Shown here piece after piece: positions 1 through 7,758 of a stretch of 64,000 nt of DNA. The notes under the pieces are model-generated. The model was given only the letters and a program-made list of their open reading frames with translations. It did not search any database and was not told the origin of the DNA. The DNA lies in contig JADCGA010000019.1 of the NCBI GenBank assembly GCA_020249265.1, positions 124,001 through 188,000 of the forward strand, given 5' to 3'. Source of the stretch: Roseomonas sp. Its GTDB lineage: Bacteria > Pseudomonadota > Alphaproteobacteria > Acetobacterales > Acetobacteraceae. How positions within the stretch are numbered: the stretch's first letter is position 1; every line of letters begins with the position of its first letter. Made by a program: the position numbers and the translations under genes.

Positions 1-305
1 CGGGCGCGGGCTTCAGCTTCCTCCGCTCGGTGCTGGGCTTCGCGGTCATCAAGCTGCGCCATGGGCTGGCCGGCTTCAACGCGCCCGCCTTCTTCCACCA
101 ATACGGCGATGATGCGCCCACGCACCGCCGGGCCAACCTTGGCCCAATGCACGGGTTCCACATTGCCGGTGGCATAGACGGCCTGCACGGCGGGGCCGGT
201 GGTGGCGGTGGCAACCGCAACGGAAGGCGGCAGGCCACGCCAGACCCAAGCACCTGCCAGGCCGAGCAGAAGCAGCAGAATTGGGATGATGATCCGGGCA
301 CGCAT
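1..305 (-). CDS. HlyD-family efflux RND periplasmic adaptor subunit (partial)
   Basis: This is the N-terminal 101 codons of a periplasmic adaptor (membrane fusion protein); the rest lies beyond the window start. The minus-strand ATG is at 303-305, and an in-frame stop just upstream fixes it. Residues 1-22 form one hydrophobic signal-anchor segment. Residues about 45-90 match the biotinyl-lipoyl-like half domain of the family, with TGNVEP, the VGPAVRGRI turn, VEEGGRVEAGQP and LDDREA, and the start of the coiled-coil hairpin follows. Such proteins link an inner-membrane pump to an outer-membrane channel; the partner genes are not in view, so the substrate is unknown. Confidence 0.85.
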   Translation of the reverse strand, partial: MRARIIIPILLLLLGLAGAWVWRGLPPSVAVATATTGPAVQAVYATGNVEPVHWAKVGPAVRGRIIAVLVEEGGRVEAGQPMAQLDDREAQHRAEEAEARA

Positions 306-454
306 GATGTCAGCCTAACATGACAGGCGGCGCTTGGCTTCCCTATTGGGAGATCAGCACCTGTGGCCGGTAGCGCCCCATTTAGGGAGAAGGTTGTGCG
401 AAGTCCCTGGGGGGGCTAATAGGCCCTTTCAAGTGTAGTTGAGTGCATATTCGG

Positions 455-529
<75 letters not shown>

Positions 530-847
530 GCCAAACGGATGCCTCGAAGGCGCCAACGCTCCAGTCAAGGATCTTAAACTGCCTTCTGGCGCCGCCATGG
601 TGTGGGATGGGGTGCGCCTGATGGGCCCGTCCCCAGGCTTCAACCTAGGGGTGCGGTTCGTGCTAACCTTCCCTGGTCCAAAGCTGCCCCTGTGCAGCCC
701 CATATTTGGTGGGCCGATTCACGCTGCTGCCCTGAACCGACAGCAGCGATCGGACCACCAGGCCCCTTGGTTACGCCAAGTGTCGGGTTGAATTGGGGGC
801 TGGCCCAGTGCTCGACCCGGCGGCGAATATGAATAAGGTGAACCATC
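530..847. other. Intergenic stretch holding a dispersed repeat
   Basis: About 320 bp lie between tRNA-Thr and the broken cupin copy. No frame looks like a real protein; the short frames on both strands read through the tRNA or the palindromic repeat at 645-761. The last 40-60 bp before 848 resemble the sequence upstream of the intact cupin gene at 2032 and belong to the duplicated block. Confidence 0.6.
645..761. repeat. CTAG-bounded palindromic dispersed repeat, copy 1 (degenerate)
   Basis: This aligns along its length with 63416-63539 and with the reverse complement of 42353-42475. Shared blocks are CTAG(T/G)GGTGCG at the left, the core GGTGGGCCGATTCACGC, the hairpin arms around CCTGAACCGACAG, and CGGACCAC at the right. 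This copy has lost part of the inner CTAG junction and its right CTAG reads CCAG, so it looks like the oldest of the three. Confidence 0.75.
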
Positions 848-1132
848 ATGTCTGAAACCCAAACCCGCACCCTGATCACGGCAGCCGAGGCCGCCGCTGC
901 CCCGAATGCCCCCGGCCGGCTTTCCGCGCTGTTGTTGGAACACGGCACCATGCAACTCCGCTGGTTCGCGCCGAAGGGTGAGGATACGCAAACACCGCAT
1001 GATCAGGATGAGCTTTACATCATCGCCTCCGGCACTGGCTTCATTCGCCGGGTCTGTCGGACCGCAGAGCTCAGGGATGCAAGACAAAACGGTAGAGCAT
1101 TAAAGTCAGAAAACCAGCCGCCAGCGTTATGA
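848..1132 (+). pseudogene. Truncated cupin gene copy (5' fragment)
   Basis: The first about 65 codons (to about 1043) are roughly 91 percent identical in DNA to the intact cupin gene at 2032. They include the metal-site segment HDQDELYIIASGTG. After GTG(F) the homology stops and the frame runs about 28 unrelated codons to a stop at 1130-1132. The second half of the cupin barrel, with the last His ligand, is missing, so a working cupin is unlikely. Homology also covers at least 38 bp upstream of the start. The fragment forms the left side of a direct duplication around the membrane-protein gene at 1071-1889. Confidence 0.8.
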
Positions 1133-1889
1133 GCGGTAAGGAGAAAGCATCAATCCTGGCCGGACCAAAAAAAGCCGCACAGACGAATAAGCTCCAGCCC
1201 AGAAACAAAAGGAATAGGGCCAGTATAATCATAATCCAGCGTGCTGGGCCGTATGCTTGATGCGCAGTGGGGGCCGGGAGCCATTTCCACACGGCTAGAA
1301 GGAATAGGATAAAGGGTATATCCAGCAACCATTGCGGTGCCGTCAGTACAGCGGTGGGTAGGTCAATGAAGAAGATGGCAGGCTGTAGGGGTAGAAGGCT
1401 AATCAAAGAAGATACAAGCGATACAGTCACCAGGGCCAATCCTGGACCACCAGGCCGTAAAGCAATTGAGGCAGCCAGGCGGCCTAATGCCCAATGAAGA
1501 AGAGCAATTTTCGTCGCTAAGTAAATGAAGCCTGCGTATACGGCCGTGTCAGCATTGGGCGTTAGACCGGAAAAGAGCAAACGAAAATAAAGACCGGCCG
1601 CGTATGGAATGCCGACCAGAATGCCGAAAGCGGTGCCAAGCGGTGCCCATTGATCCCAGCGTCGCTTCAAGGGCCAGATCACCGCAACGAATTTACTGAC
1701 TTCAAGAACTAAGGCGAGACTGACCGCTGAAATGACGCTCACAATGCCCGAGGCCAAGGCACTGTTTCGACCGAGCGCCGATATGATTTGCGCGGCGAGG
1801 AGTTGCACAAGAAAACTGGCGAAAACAGTTACAATCCAACAGAAAATCAGGGCCAGTCCAGCCGCCAACCAGATTTGCGTTTTTGCCAT
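1071..1889 (-). CDS. Polytopic membrane protein of unknown function
   Basis: It encodes 272 residues from ATG 1889, where the hydrophobic N-terminus begins (MAKTQIWLAAG). A longer frame continues upstream but would run antisense through the cupin duplicate, so I reject that start; a GTG a few codons upstream is possible. About seven or eight hydrophobic segments span the whole length, with short charged loops such as KRRWDQ. I recognise no family. Base composition is visibly less GC-rich than the neighbours, and the gene lies antiparallel between two copies of the cupin start. Both facts suggest acquired cargo. Confidence 0.6.
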   Translation of the reverse strand: MAKTQIWLAAGLALIFCWIVTVFASFLVQLLAAQIISALGRNSALASGIVSVISAVSLALVLEVSKFVAVIWPLKRRWDQWAPLGTAFGILVGIPYAAGLYFRLLFSGLTPNADTAVYAGFIYLATKIALLHWALGRLAASIALRPGGPGLALVTVSLVSSLISLLPLQPAIFFIDLPTAVLTAPQWLLDIPFILFLLAVWKWLPAPTAHQAYGPARWIMIILALFLLFLGWSLFVCAAFFGPARIDAFSLPLITLAAGFLTLMLYRFVLHP

Positions 1890-2031
1890 TGGCAAGGCAC
1901 CAATTCCCAACACCTCGGATCCAGCGTTTTCATAGCACAGCAATTCGTCATGTGAGTATAACTCCCGGGTACCTGGTGGGGTCAGATTTATGTGCTCGAT
2001 CCCTCCGCCAATATGATTGAGGTGAACCAGA

Positions 2032-2379
2032 ATGTCTGAAGCCCAAACGCGCACCCTGATCACGGCAGCCGAGGCCGCCGCCACCCCGCCTTCCCCTGGC
2101 CGGCTTTCCGCGCTGCTGCTGGAACACGGCACCATGCAACTCCGCTGGTTCGCGCCTAAGGGTGATGATGTGCAAACCCCGCATGACCAGGATGAGCTTT
2201 ACATCATCGCTTCCGGCACTGGCTGGTTCCGCCGTGGCGCGGAACGTGTGCCCTTCGCCCCGCATGACGCGCTTTTTGTGCGCGCGGGGGAGCCGCATCG
2301 TTTTGAGGATTTTTCGCCCGATTTTGCGACCTGGGTGATATTTTATGGCGCGACGGGCGGGGAAAAGAGCTTGCCTTAA
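2032..2379 (+). CDS. Small cupin-domain protein
   Basis: It encodes 115 residues, a single-domain cupin. The first motif is HDQDELYIIASGTG (residues about 51-64) and the second is around FVRAGEPHRF (residues about 82-91), giving the His/Glu set expected for a metal-binding beta barrel. Start ATG 2032 follows GAGGTGAACC. The substrate cannot be deduced. The first about 65 codons and the upstream region are duplicated at 848, separated by one membrane-protein gene. The stop codon overlaps the operator-like palindrome of the next operon. Confidence 0.85.
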   Translation: MSEAQTRTLITAAEAAATPPSPGRLSALLLEHGTMQLRWFAPKGDDVQTPHDQDELYIIASGTGWFRRGAERVPFAPHDALFVRAGEPHRFEDFSPDFATWVIFYGATGGEKSLP

Positions 2380-2395
2380 CCACCTTAAAGGTGGT
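2379..2395. promoter_or_regulatory. Palindromic operator of the mqsRA operon
   Basis: Perfect inverted repeat ACCACCT-TAA-AGGTGGT. Its core ACCT-N3-AGGT matches the published E. coli MqsA operator (AACCT-N3-AGGTT). It lies 10 bp before the mqsR ATG and includes the only plausible Shine-Dalgarno stretch (AAAGGTGG), so antitoxin binding would fit autorepression. Function is inferred from the match and the position. Confidence 0.75.
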
Positions 2396-2405
2396 ATTCA
2401 GCTTT

Positions 2406-2705
2406 ATGGATAAGCGAAAGCGAAGCCATGATCTCGCTGCCTTCAAGGCGGCTTTCGCGCGGGAACGCGCGATCACCATGTCAGCCGCGCGTTCTGCCAT
2501 CGCGCTTGGCTATGGCATGGATGATGTGGCGGCGGTGGTGGCAAGCATGCACGCAGCGCATTTCGTGAAATCCACCACCAGCCTTGGAAATCACCGCCAG
2601 TGGCAGGATGTCTACCACGTGCCGCATGACGGCTTGCTGCTGTATCTAAAATTCACCGATGCGGTTGTGACTGAATTCGTGCTTTTGTCTTTCAAGGAGA
2701 AATAG
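2406..2705 (+). CDS. mqsR: MqsR-family toxin (mRNA interferase)
   Basis: It encodes 99 residues, the usual size (E. coli MqsR has 98). The diagnostic C-terminal half is present: F-V-K-S-T-T-S, HRQWQDVY and LLSFKEK match the RelE-like fold of MqsR, a ribonuclease that cuts mRNA in E. coli at GCU. I start at ATG 2406; an upstream GTG at 2391 would lie inside the operator palindrome. The gene is followed after 1 nt by the antitoxin gene, the toxin-first order typical of mqsRA. Confidence 0.9.
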   Translation: MDKRKRSHDLAAFKAAFARERAITMSAARSAIALGYGMDDVAAVVASMHAAHFVKSTTSLGNHRQWQDVYHVPHDGLLLYLKFTDAVVTEFVLLSFKEK

Positions 2706-2706
2706 G

Positions 2707-3114
2707 ATGCCCGCGCCCGAGACCATGATCCACCCCGAAACTGGCGCCACGCTGCGTCGGCGTAGGCGGCGAGAGGTTGTGGCCTATATGGACCTGACCC
2801 GCGTGGTGCAGGTCACGGGCTGGTTTCCCGAAGATGATGGTGATGGCGTTTTGCTGGGTGCGGATGCCGCGCCACTTGATAAGGCGCTTGCCGAGATGAA
2901 GATGGAATATGCCGCTTCCGTGCAGCGCCTGGCGAAGCAGGTGCGCAAGGCTGCGGGCCTCACGCAAAAGGATGCGAGCCTTTTGCTGACGGGTTCGCCC
3001 AATAGCTTCTACAAATACGAACATGGCGAGGCGCAGCCAAGCCGCCCGACTTTGCTGCTGATGAAGCTGCTGGCGCGCGAGCCGAAATTGATTGAGGCGA
3101 TCCGGGCCGCGTGA
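2707..3114 (+). CDS. mqsA: MqsA-family antitoxin without the zinc cysteines
   Basis: It encodes 135 residues. The C-terminal half is an Xre-type helix-turn-helix with the MqsA signature (LTQKDAS, N-S-F-Y-KYEHGEAQPS, LLMKLL, PKLIEAIR), which binds the operator. E. coli MqsA has an N-terminal domain that binds zinc through two Cys pairs and neutralises the toxin. Here the N-terminal part (HPETGATLRRRRRREVV, then GWFPEDDGDG) has no cysteine in the whole protein, so zinc is not bound in that way. The reading frame starts 1 nt after mqsR, so the two are translationally coupled. Confidence 0.88.
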   Translation: MPAPETMIHPETGATLRRRRRREVVAYMDLTRVVQVTGWFPEDDGDGVLLGADAAPLDKALAEMKMEYAASVQRLAKQVRKAAGLTQKDASLLLTGSPNSFYKYEHGEAQPSRPTLLLMKLLAREPKLIEAIRAA

Positions 3115-3179
3115 GGCGCCCTACCTGGCCCGAGCGTCGCTCTTTGCTATAAGCGCGCCCTAGATTGAAGGATACCCCC

Positions 3180-3641
3180 ATGGAACTCCGCGCCCGTTTC
3201 ACCGATGCCTTGAAGACCGCGATGTTGGCCAAGGATGCGGCCACAACCTCCACCATCCGCATGATCATGGCGAAGCTGAAGGATACGGATATCGCCGCGC
3301 GCAAGACGCCGCAGGACCCGGGCGTGCCTGATGATCAGATCATCGCCATGCTGCGCGGCATGGCGAAATCCCGGCGGGAGAGTGTGGATATGTATCGCCA
3401 GGGCAATCGCCCTGAGTTGGTGGCGAAGGAAGAAGCCGAAATCGCGATCATTGAAGGCTTCCTGCCGCAGCAGATGGATGATGGGGCCATGGCCGCCGCG
3501 GTTGATGCGGCGGTGGCCGAAGCGGGCGCGGCTTCCATCAAGGATATGGGCAAGGTGATGGCGGTGTTGAAATCCCGCCACGCCGCGGCTTTGGATATGG
3601 CCAAGGCCGGGCCGATGGTGAAGGCGCGGCTGGGGGGCTAA
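3180..3641 (+). CDS. GatB/YqeY domain protein
   Basis: It encodes 153 residues, about the normal length for YqeY. Start ATG 3180 gives MELRARFTDALKTAM, the usual family N-terminus; an earlier TTG has no support. The conserved segments MYRQGNRPELVAKEEAEI and EGFLPQQMDD are present, and the C-terminal part contains DMGKVMAVLK. The domain resembles the tail of GatB, the tRNA-dependent amidotransferase subunit, and is thought to bind tRNA; the exact role is unknown. In many alphaproteobacteria this gene sits just before dnaG and rpoD, so the 2.2 kb now between them looks inserted, apart from the small DUF3126 gene. Confidence 0.93.
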   Translation: MELRARFTDALKTAMLAKDAATTSTIRMIMAKLKDTDIAARKTPQDPGVPDDQIIAMLRGMAKSRRESVDMYRQGNRPELVAKEEAEIAIIEGFLPQQMDDGAMAAAVDAAVAEAGAASIKDMGKVMAVLKSRHAAALDMAKAGPMVKARLGG

Positions 3642-3658
3642 TCACGCCCCCCTGTTTC

Positions 3659-3877
3659 TCAATCACCGTCCTGCAAATCTTCCGCCAGCACCACAATCTG
3701 CACGGCATAGGAAACATCGCCATCTTCCGCATCGCGGTGGACGGTGCCGATGAATTCATTGCCGATTTTAAGCTCCACGCTGCCCTTGGGGCGGTCCGGC
3801 GCGGTCACCTGAATGCGGGGGTTGCTGAAAAGCTTGCGCAGATGCGCCTGCACGGCGGCGCGTTCAGCGGGGGTCAT
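3659..3877 (-). CDS. DUF3126 family protein
   Basis: It encodes 72 residues, the complete small family length, with the hallmark stretch around FSNPRIQV, KGSVELKIGNEFIGTVHRD and VSYAVQI. ATG 3877 is preceded on the minus strand by AGGAACG. The family is widespread in alphaproteobacteria and has no known function. It is convergent with the YqeY gene and transcribed away from the duplicated dnaG region. Confidence 0.85.
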   Translation of the reverse strand: MTPAERAAVQAHLRKLFSNPRIQVTAPDRPKGSVELKIGNEFIGTVHRDAEDGDVSYAVQIVVLAEDLQDGD

Positions 3878-4043
3878 GGTCGCGTTCCTTCAAAAATCTG
3901 CCGGTTCGGATAGCCGCCCTGGTGCCCAGGCGCAAACCCGCGCCGAGGCACCAAAACACTCTCCCTTATTATAGGGGGTGTTGTTCTCACATCCCCCGCC
4001 CGAGTCCACTTTTCCCCCCAAAGGTATATCCTACCCCCTCGCC

Positions 4044-4376
4044 ATGGCCCTGCCCCCCGGTTTCCTTGATGAGCTTCGCGCCCGCACGCCCCTGCCCGGT
4101 CTGATCGGGCGGAAGACGCGGCTGCTAAAATCTGGGCGGAACTGGAAGGGCTGCTGCCCCTTTCATGGGGAAAAGACGCCGTCTTTCTACGTTTATGACG
4201 ATCATTTCCACTGCTTCGGCTGCGGCGCGCATGGGGATGCCGTTACCTTCGTCATGCGGGCCGATGGCGCACAATTCATGGAAGCGGTAGAACGCCTAGC
4301 AGGCCTACTGGGCCGCATTGGCAGCCTCAATAATTCCGGAGAACGCTTATGCAGAACCTCCTTCGTGTCACGCTGA
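4044..4376 (+). pseudogene. Truncated dnaG copy (zinc-binding N-terminus only)
   Basis: Codons 1-87 (to about 4303) differ from the intact dnaG at 5881 at only about a dozen positions, near 95 percent DNA identity. Nearly identical DNA continues about 50 bp upstream, including the likely ribosome-binding and promoter region. The CHC2 zinc ribbon (CCPFHGEKTPS to HCFGCGAHGD) is complete. After LAG the frame enters cargo and stops 24 codons later, overlapping the next gene by 28 nt. It could still make a 110-residue zinc-ribbon peptide, but it lacks the RNA polymerase and helicase-binding domains. Confidence 0.85.
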
Positions 4377-4924
4377 TAGCCCTTCATCTAATGGTTCAGG
4401 GTAACCCTGCCTCGCTGCTGGCCCAGCCTCTGACCATTGACTTCATTGCGCCTTTAGTCGCTTCCACCCAACCCGCGTCGGCAGCCGAGCCAAAGGATGA
4501 AGGCAGCTTGCATTTGACGGCGGAGAATTCAGCCCTGCCTCCTGAGGCGCAGGCACTAACATGTTTCAATTTCACGCTATCGCATTTACGCTTCTACGAG
4601 GCTATTGCGAATGTTTGCCGTATTCCGTTGCCAGAAAAGCTGGCGGATTTCGTAAGGCGCGGGATGGCAATTGGTGAGGGCCGCTTTCAAACGCTCTACG
4701 GAGCGGAGGCGCGGTCTCAGCTTAGAGCGGAAGTCGATCAATCCTTGGGTCGCGTGGACGCCGAAGCTCTGGGCCTTACTTGTACGGATGCAAGGCTGAA
4801 ATTGGTCGCCACGGAGGAGGCTTTGTTTGGTACGCCGGACGGTCAACGCCAAATGAGCGATCTGTTGTGGCGACTAGGCAACATGATAGGGCGACCGATG
4901 CCGAATAGCTTTGACTGCGAGTAA
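4349..4924 (+). CDS. Secreted hypothetical protein (cargo gene 1 of the dnaG duplication)
   Basis: It encodes 191 residues from ATG 4349, preceded by GGAGA at good spacing. A signal peptide is likely (residues 1 to about 26, ending SLLAQ), followed by a low-complexity linker to about residue 60. The mature part contains four cysteines (ALTC, NVCR, LTCTD, FDCE), which would allow two disulfides in the periplasm. I recognise no family. It overlaps the truncated dnaG frame and is co-oriented with the next secreted protein. Composition is less GC-rich than the flanking yqeY and dnaG. Confidence 0.65.
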   Translation: MQNLLRVTLIALHLMVQGNPASLLAQPLTIDFIAPLVASTQPASAAEPKDEGSLHLTAENSALPPEAQALTCFNFTLSHLRFYEAIANVCRIPLPEKLADFVRRGMAIGEGRFQTLYGAEARSQLRAEVDQSLGRVDAEALGLTCTDARLKLVATEEALFGTPDGQRQMSDLLWRLGNMIGRPMPNSFDCE

Positions 4925-5045
4925 GGAATCCTCTTGATCATTTGGCCAAGGACGAAATGCCCCTTTTGCAGCGCGGCTTTGCCCAATCCGCCGCAGGAAG
5001 GAACATAGCTGTTCTTATCCGAACTTGGGAAGGGAGGACGAGAAC

Positions 5046-5717
5046 TTGTGGATTAGATCGCTACCTAGTGCATTTTTTGCGATCCTGGTTTGCATCCAAT
5101 GCGGAACGGCCTTGGCGGCGGAACCACCCTCGCAACGGCAAGCGCCAGCTCGACCCCCGATGCTCACCATGCCCATTTTCAACCAGATCATACTGCTTGC
5201 CCTTCCTGAAGGATTCAAGGCTGCGCATGAGGAAAGGGCAGTTCAAAACTATATTTTCGAGATGGTTCCAGCGGCTGAGAGCAAGGAACGATGGACGCAA
5301 ATGGTATCGATTATGGGCATAAAAGGTCTCGCGACGAATGCTGAATTTAGTCCTCAAATCTTTGTAGAGCGAACTGGCACCCTTTTCCGCCGCACCTGCC
5401 CCCAAACCTTTGCCGCCAAAGGGCTTGGAAGTCTCAAGATCGGGGGCCATGATGCGTATGTCGCACTTGTCGGCTGCGGTAGGCATCGCGCCTCCGGCTA
5501 TGAGACCAGTGAAGTTGCGATACTTCTCACCATAAAAGGCGCAGAAGATTTCTACTCTATTCAGTGGGCAGAGCGCAGGCCACCGATTGACCAGCCGCCA
5601 AGCCTGGACGAACGCCTGTGGAGCGCGAGGTTAAACCTTTTGCAACCGATCAGGCTGTGCCGAAGGGTTCCGAATGAGCCGCCGCCCTTTGTCTCTTGCC
5701 TCAATCAGCGCAGCTGA
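5046..5717 (+). CDS. Secreted hypothetical protein (cargo gene 2 of the dnaG duplication)
   Basis: It encodes 223 residues if translation starts at TTG 5046, which has the strong Shine-Dalgarno GGGAGG about 10 nt upstream. An earlier TTG at 5025 would put charged residues before the signal peptide. The signal peptide runs to about residue 24 (TALAA). The mature part has four cysteines (RRTC, VGCG, RLCR, VSCL). The segment NYIFEMVP followed by RWTQMVSIMG resembles small secreted proteobacterial proteins without assigned function. It ends 163 bp before dnaG, just before the second copy of the duplicated block. Confidence 0.6.
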   Translation: MWIRSLPSAFFAILVCIQCGTALAAEPPSQRQAPARPPMLTMPIFNQIILLALPEGFKAAHEERAVQNYIFEMVPAAESKERWTQMVSIMGIKGLATNAEFSPQIFVERTGTLFRRTCPQTFAAKGLGSLKIGGHDAYVALVGCGRHRASGYETSEVAILLTIKGAEDFYSIQWAERRPPIDQPPSLDERLWSARLNLLQPIRLCRRVPNEPPPFVSCLNQRS

Positions 5718-5880
5718 TCCAGCACTACTGGAAGCAACCCTTCCCCTGCCCGCTGACGGGACGGCGGCATTTCTTCTCGGCAGATGCAGGGCTGGCCCCG
5801 CTCTACCTGTGGGGGGGTATTTTCTCCCCCGCCCGCCCCGCTCCACTTTTCCCCCCAAAGGTATATCCTACCCCTTCGCC

Positions 5881-7692
5881 ATGGCCCTGCCCCCCGGTTT
5901 CCTTGATGAGCTTCGCGCCCGCACCCCCCTGCCCGGTCTGATCGGGCGGAAGACGCGGCTGCTCAAATCTGGGCGCAACTGGAAGGGCTGCTGCCCCTTT
6001 CATGGGGAAAAGACGCCGTCTTTTTACGTTTATGACGACCATTTCCACTGCTTCGGCTGCGGCGCGCATGGGGATGCCGTTACCTTCGTCATGCAGTCCG
6101 AAGGCGCGCAATTCATGGAAGCGGTGGAACGGCTGGCCGGCGAAGCGGGGCTCGATGTCCCCAAACTCGCCCCGCGTGATGCCGAACGCGCCCGCCAGGC
6201 ACGAGACCTCTACACGGTCATGGAAGCGGCGATGGAGGCGTTTCAGCGTCGGCTCAGGCTGCCAGAAGGCCGGCCAGCGCTGGATTACCTCCGCCGCCGA
6301 GGCCTGACCGACGAAACCATCCAGGGCTTCGGCCTCGGCTGGGCTGGGGCGGGGCGCGGCGCCTTGCAGGCGGATTTGAAGCAGGATGCGTTCGAGCCCA
6401 GCCAATTGATCGAAGCCGGGTTGCTGAAGGCGCCCGAAGGTGATGAAGCGCCGCGCGATTTCTTCTTCAACCGCGTCATGTTCCCCATCCGGGACCGGCG
6501 CGGGCGCGTGATTGCCTTTGGCGGGCGCATTCTGGGCGATGGTCAGCCGAAATACATCAACAGCCCGGAAACGCCGCTATTTCGCAAACGCCACGCGCTT
6601 TACGCGCTGGACCGCGCGCGGGAAGGCGCCTTTCGCGGTGCGGCGGTGGTGGCAGTTGAAGGCTATATGGATGTGATCGCCCTCCATCAGGCGGGCTTCA
6701 CCGGGGCTGTGGCGCCGCTGGGTACCGCGCTCACGGAAGATCAGTTGCAGGAATTATGGCGCCTGTCGCCCGAACCGGTGCTGTGTTTTGATGGCGATGC
6801 CGCCGGCGCCCGGGCCGCTGCCCGCGTGGCGGAAGCTGCACTGCCCTTGATCAGCGCCGAACGCAGCCTGAAGCTGGCCACCCTGCCGGCGGGGGAAGAC
6901 CCTGATACGCTGATCAGCAAGGGCGGCAAGGCGGCCTTTCAGGGGGTGATGGACGCGGCGCGCCCCTTATCAGAAGCGCTTTACGGCCTGCTTTTGGAAG
7001 GCCAGGCGATGGCCAGCCCAGAACAACGCGCCGCCGCGCGCAACCGCCTGGTTGCCGCCGCCGCCACCATTTCAGACCGTGCCTTGGCCAGCGAGTATCG
7101 TCAGGCGCTGCTCGATCGCTTCTTTACGGCCACGCGCCGCCGCCAGCCCGGCCAAGCCGCGCCAGCGAAGCGCGTGGCCCGCCCGGCCATGGTACCGCCC
7201 ACCATCCGCGCGGCCCAGGCGCGCATTCTGCTCGCCATTTTGCTGCGCCATCCCTGGTTGTTACCGCAGATCGAAGAAGCCTTGAGCCTGCTGGACCTGC
7301 CCGAAGGGCCGGCGCGGGCGCTGCAAACTTTGATTCTCTCCTGGCCCATGGCGGAATCGCGCCTTGACTCTCAGGCTCTCCTATCCCACCTCGCCAATGA
7401 AGGTTTGACAGATGCTGCGGCTTGGGCGCTTGGCGCTGAGGCCCTGCCCCAAGCGGCGCGTCCCGATGCGCTCCCGCGGGAGGTTGAGGAAGGCTTCTGG
7501 CATTTCTTCCTGAGGCTGCGCGGAGAGGCGGCTTTGCTTGAAGACCAGAAGGCGGCACAGGAAAGCCTGGCCGCCACGAACGACCCGGCGGCCCAGCAAA
7601 GGCTGATCCGCCTGACCGAAGCCCTTGGTGCCTTGCGCCGAGGGGAAGATGCGGCCGATCTGGCCGAAGATGCGGCGGCGACGCCATATTAG
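5881..7692 (+). CDS. dnaG: DNA primase
   Basis: It encodes 603 residues. DnaG makes RNA primers at the replication fork. The N-terminal CHC2 zinc ribbon uses C38, H41, C57 and C60. The TOPRIM catalytic core contains E260 in VEGYMDVI and D304/D306 in FDGDAAG, with LGTALT between. The C-terminal part is the helicase-binding domain. ATG 5881 is chosen because the duplicate diverges upstream of it; a longer frame reaching back to 5674 runs through cargo. It is followed after 66 bp by rpoD, the conserved macromolecular-synthesis order. Confidence 0.97.
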   Translation: MALPPGFLDELRARTPLPGLIGRKTRLLKSGRNWKGCCPFHGEKTPSFYVYDDHFHCFGCGAHGDAVTFVMQSEGAQFMEAVERLAGEAGLDVPKLAPRDAERARQARDLYTVMEAAMEAFQRRLRLPEGRPALDYLRRRGLTDETIQGFGLGWAGAGRGALQADLKQDAFEPSQLIEAGLLKAPEGDEAPRDFFFNRVMFPIRDRRGRVIAFGGRILGDGQPKYINSPETPLFRKRHALYALDRAREGAFRGAAVVAVEGYMDVIALHQAGFTGAVAPLGTALTEDQLQELWRLSPEPVLCFDGDAAGARAAARVAEAALPLISAERSLKLATLPAGEDPDTLISKGGKAAFQGVMDAARPLSEALYGLLLEGQAMASPEQRAAARNRLVAAAATISDRALASEYRQALLDRFFTATRRRQPGQAAPAKRVARPAMVPPTIRAAQARILLAILLRHPWLLPQIEEALSLLDLPEGPARALQTLILSWPMAESRLDSQALLSHLANEGLTDAAAWALGAEALPQAARPDALPREVEEGFWHFFLRLRGEAALLEDQKAAQESLAATNDPAAQQRLIRLTEALGALRRGEDAADLAEDAAATPY

Positions 7693-7758
7693 TAGGGGCT
7701 ATTTGCGCGGGCATCCGGGGCGCCGGATGCCTTTCGCAATTAAACGGAGTGGTAAGGC

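Noticed and set aside
1075..1120. Similarity of GATGCAAGACAAAA and TCAGAAAAC with 28027-28055 as a possible mobile end
   Set aside because: A 14-base match with a gap, inside the membrane-protein coding end; no inverted partner or target duplication found.
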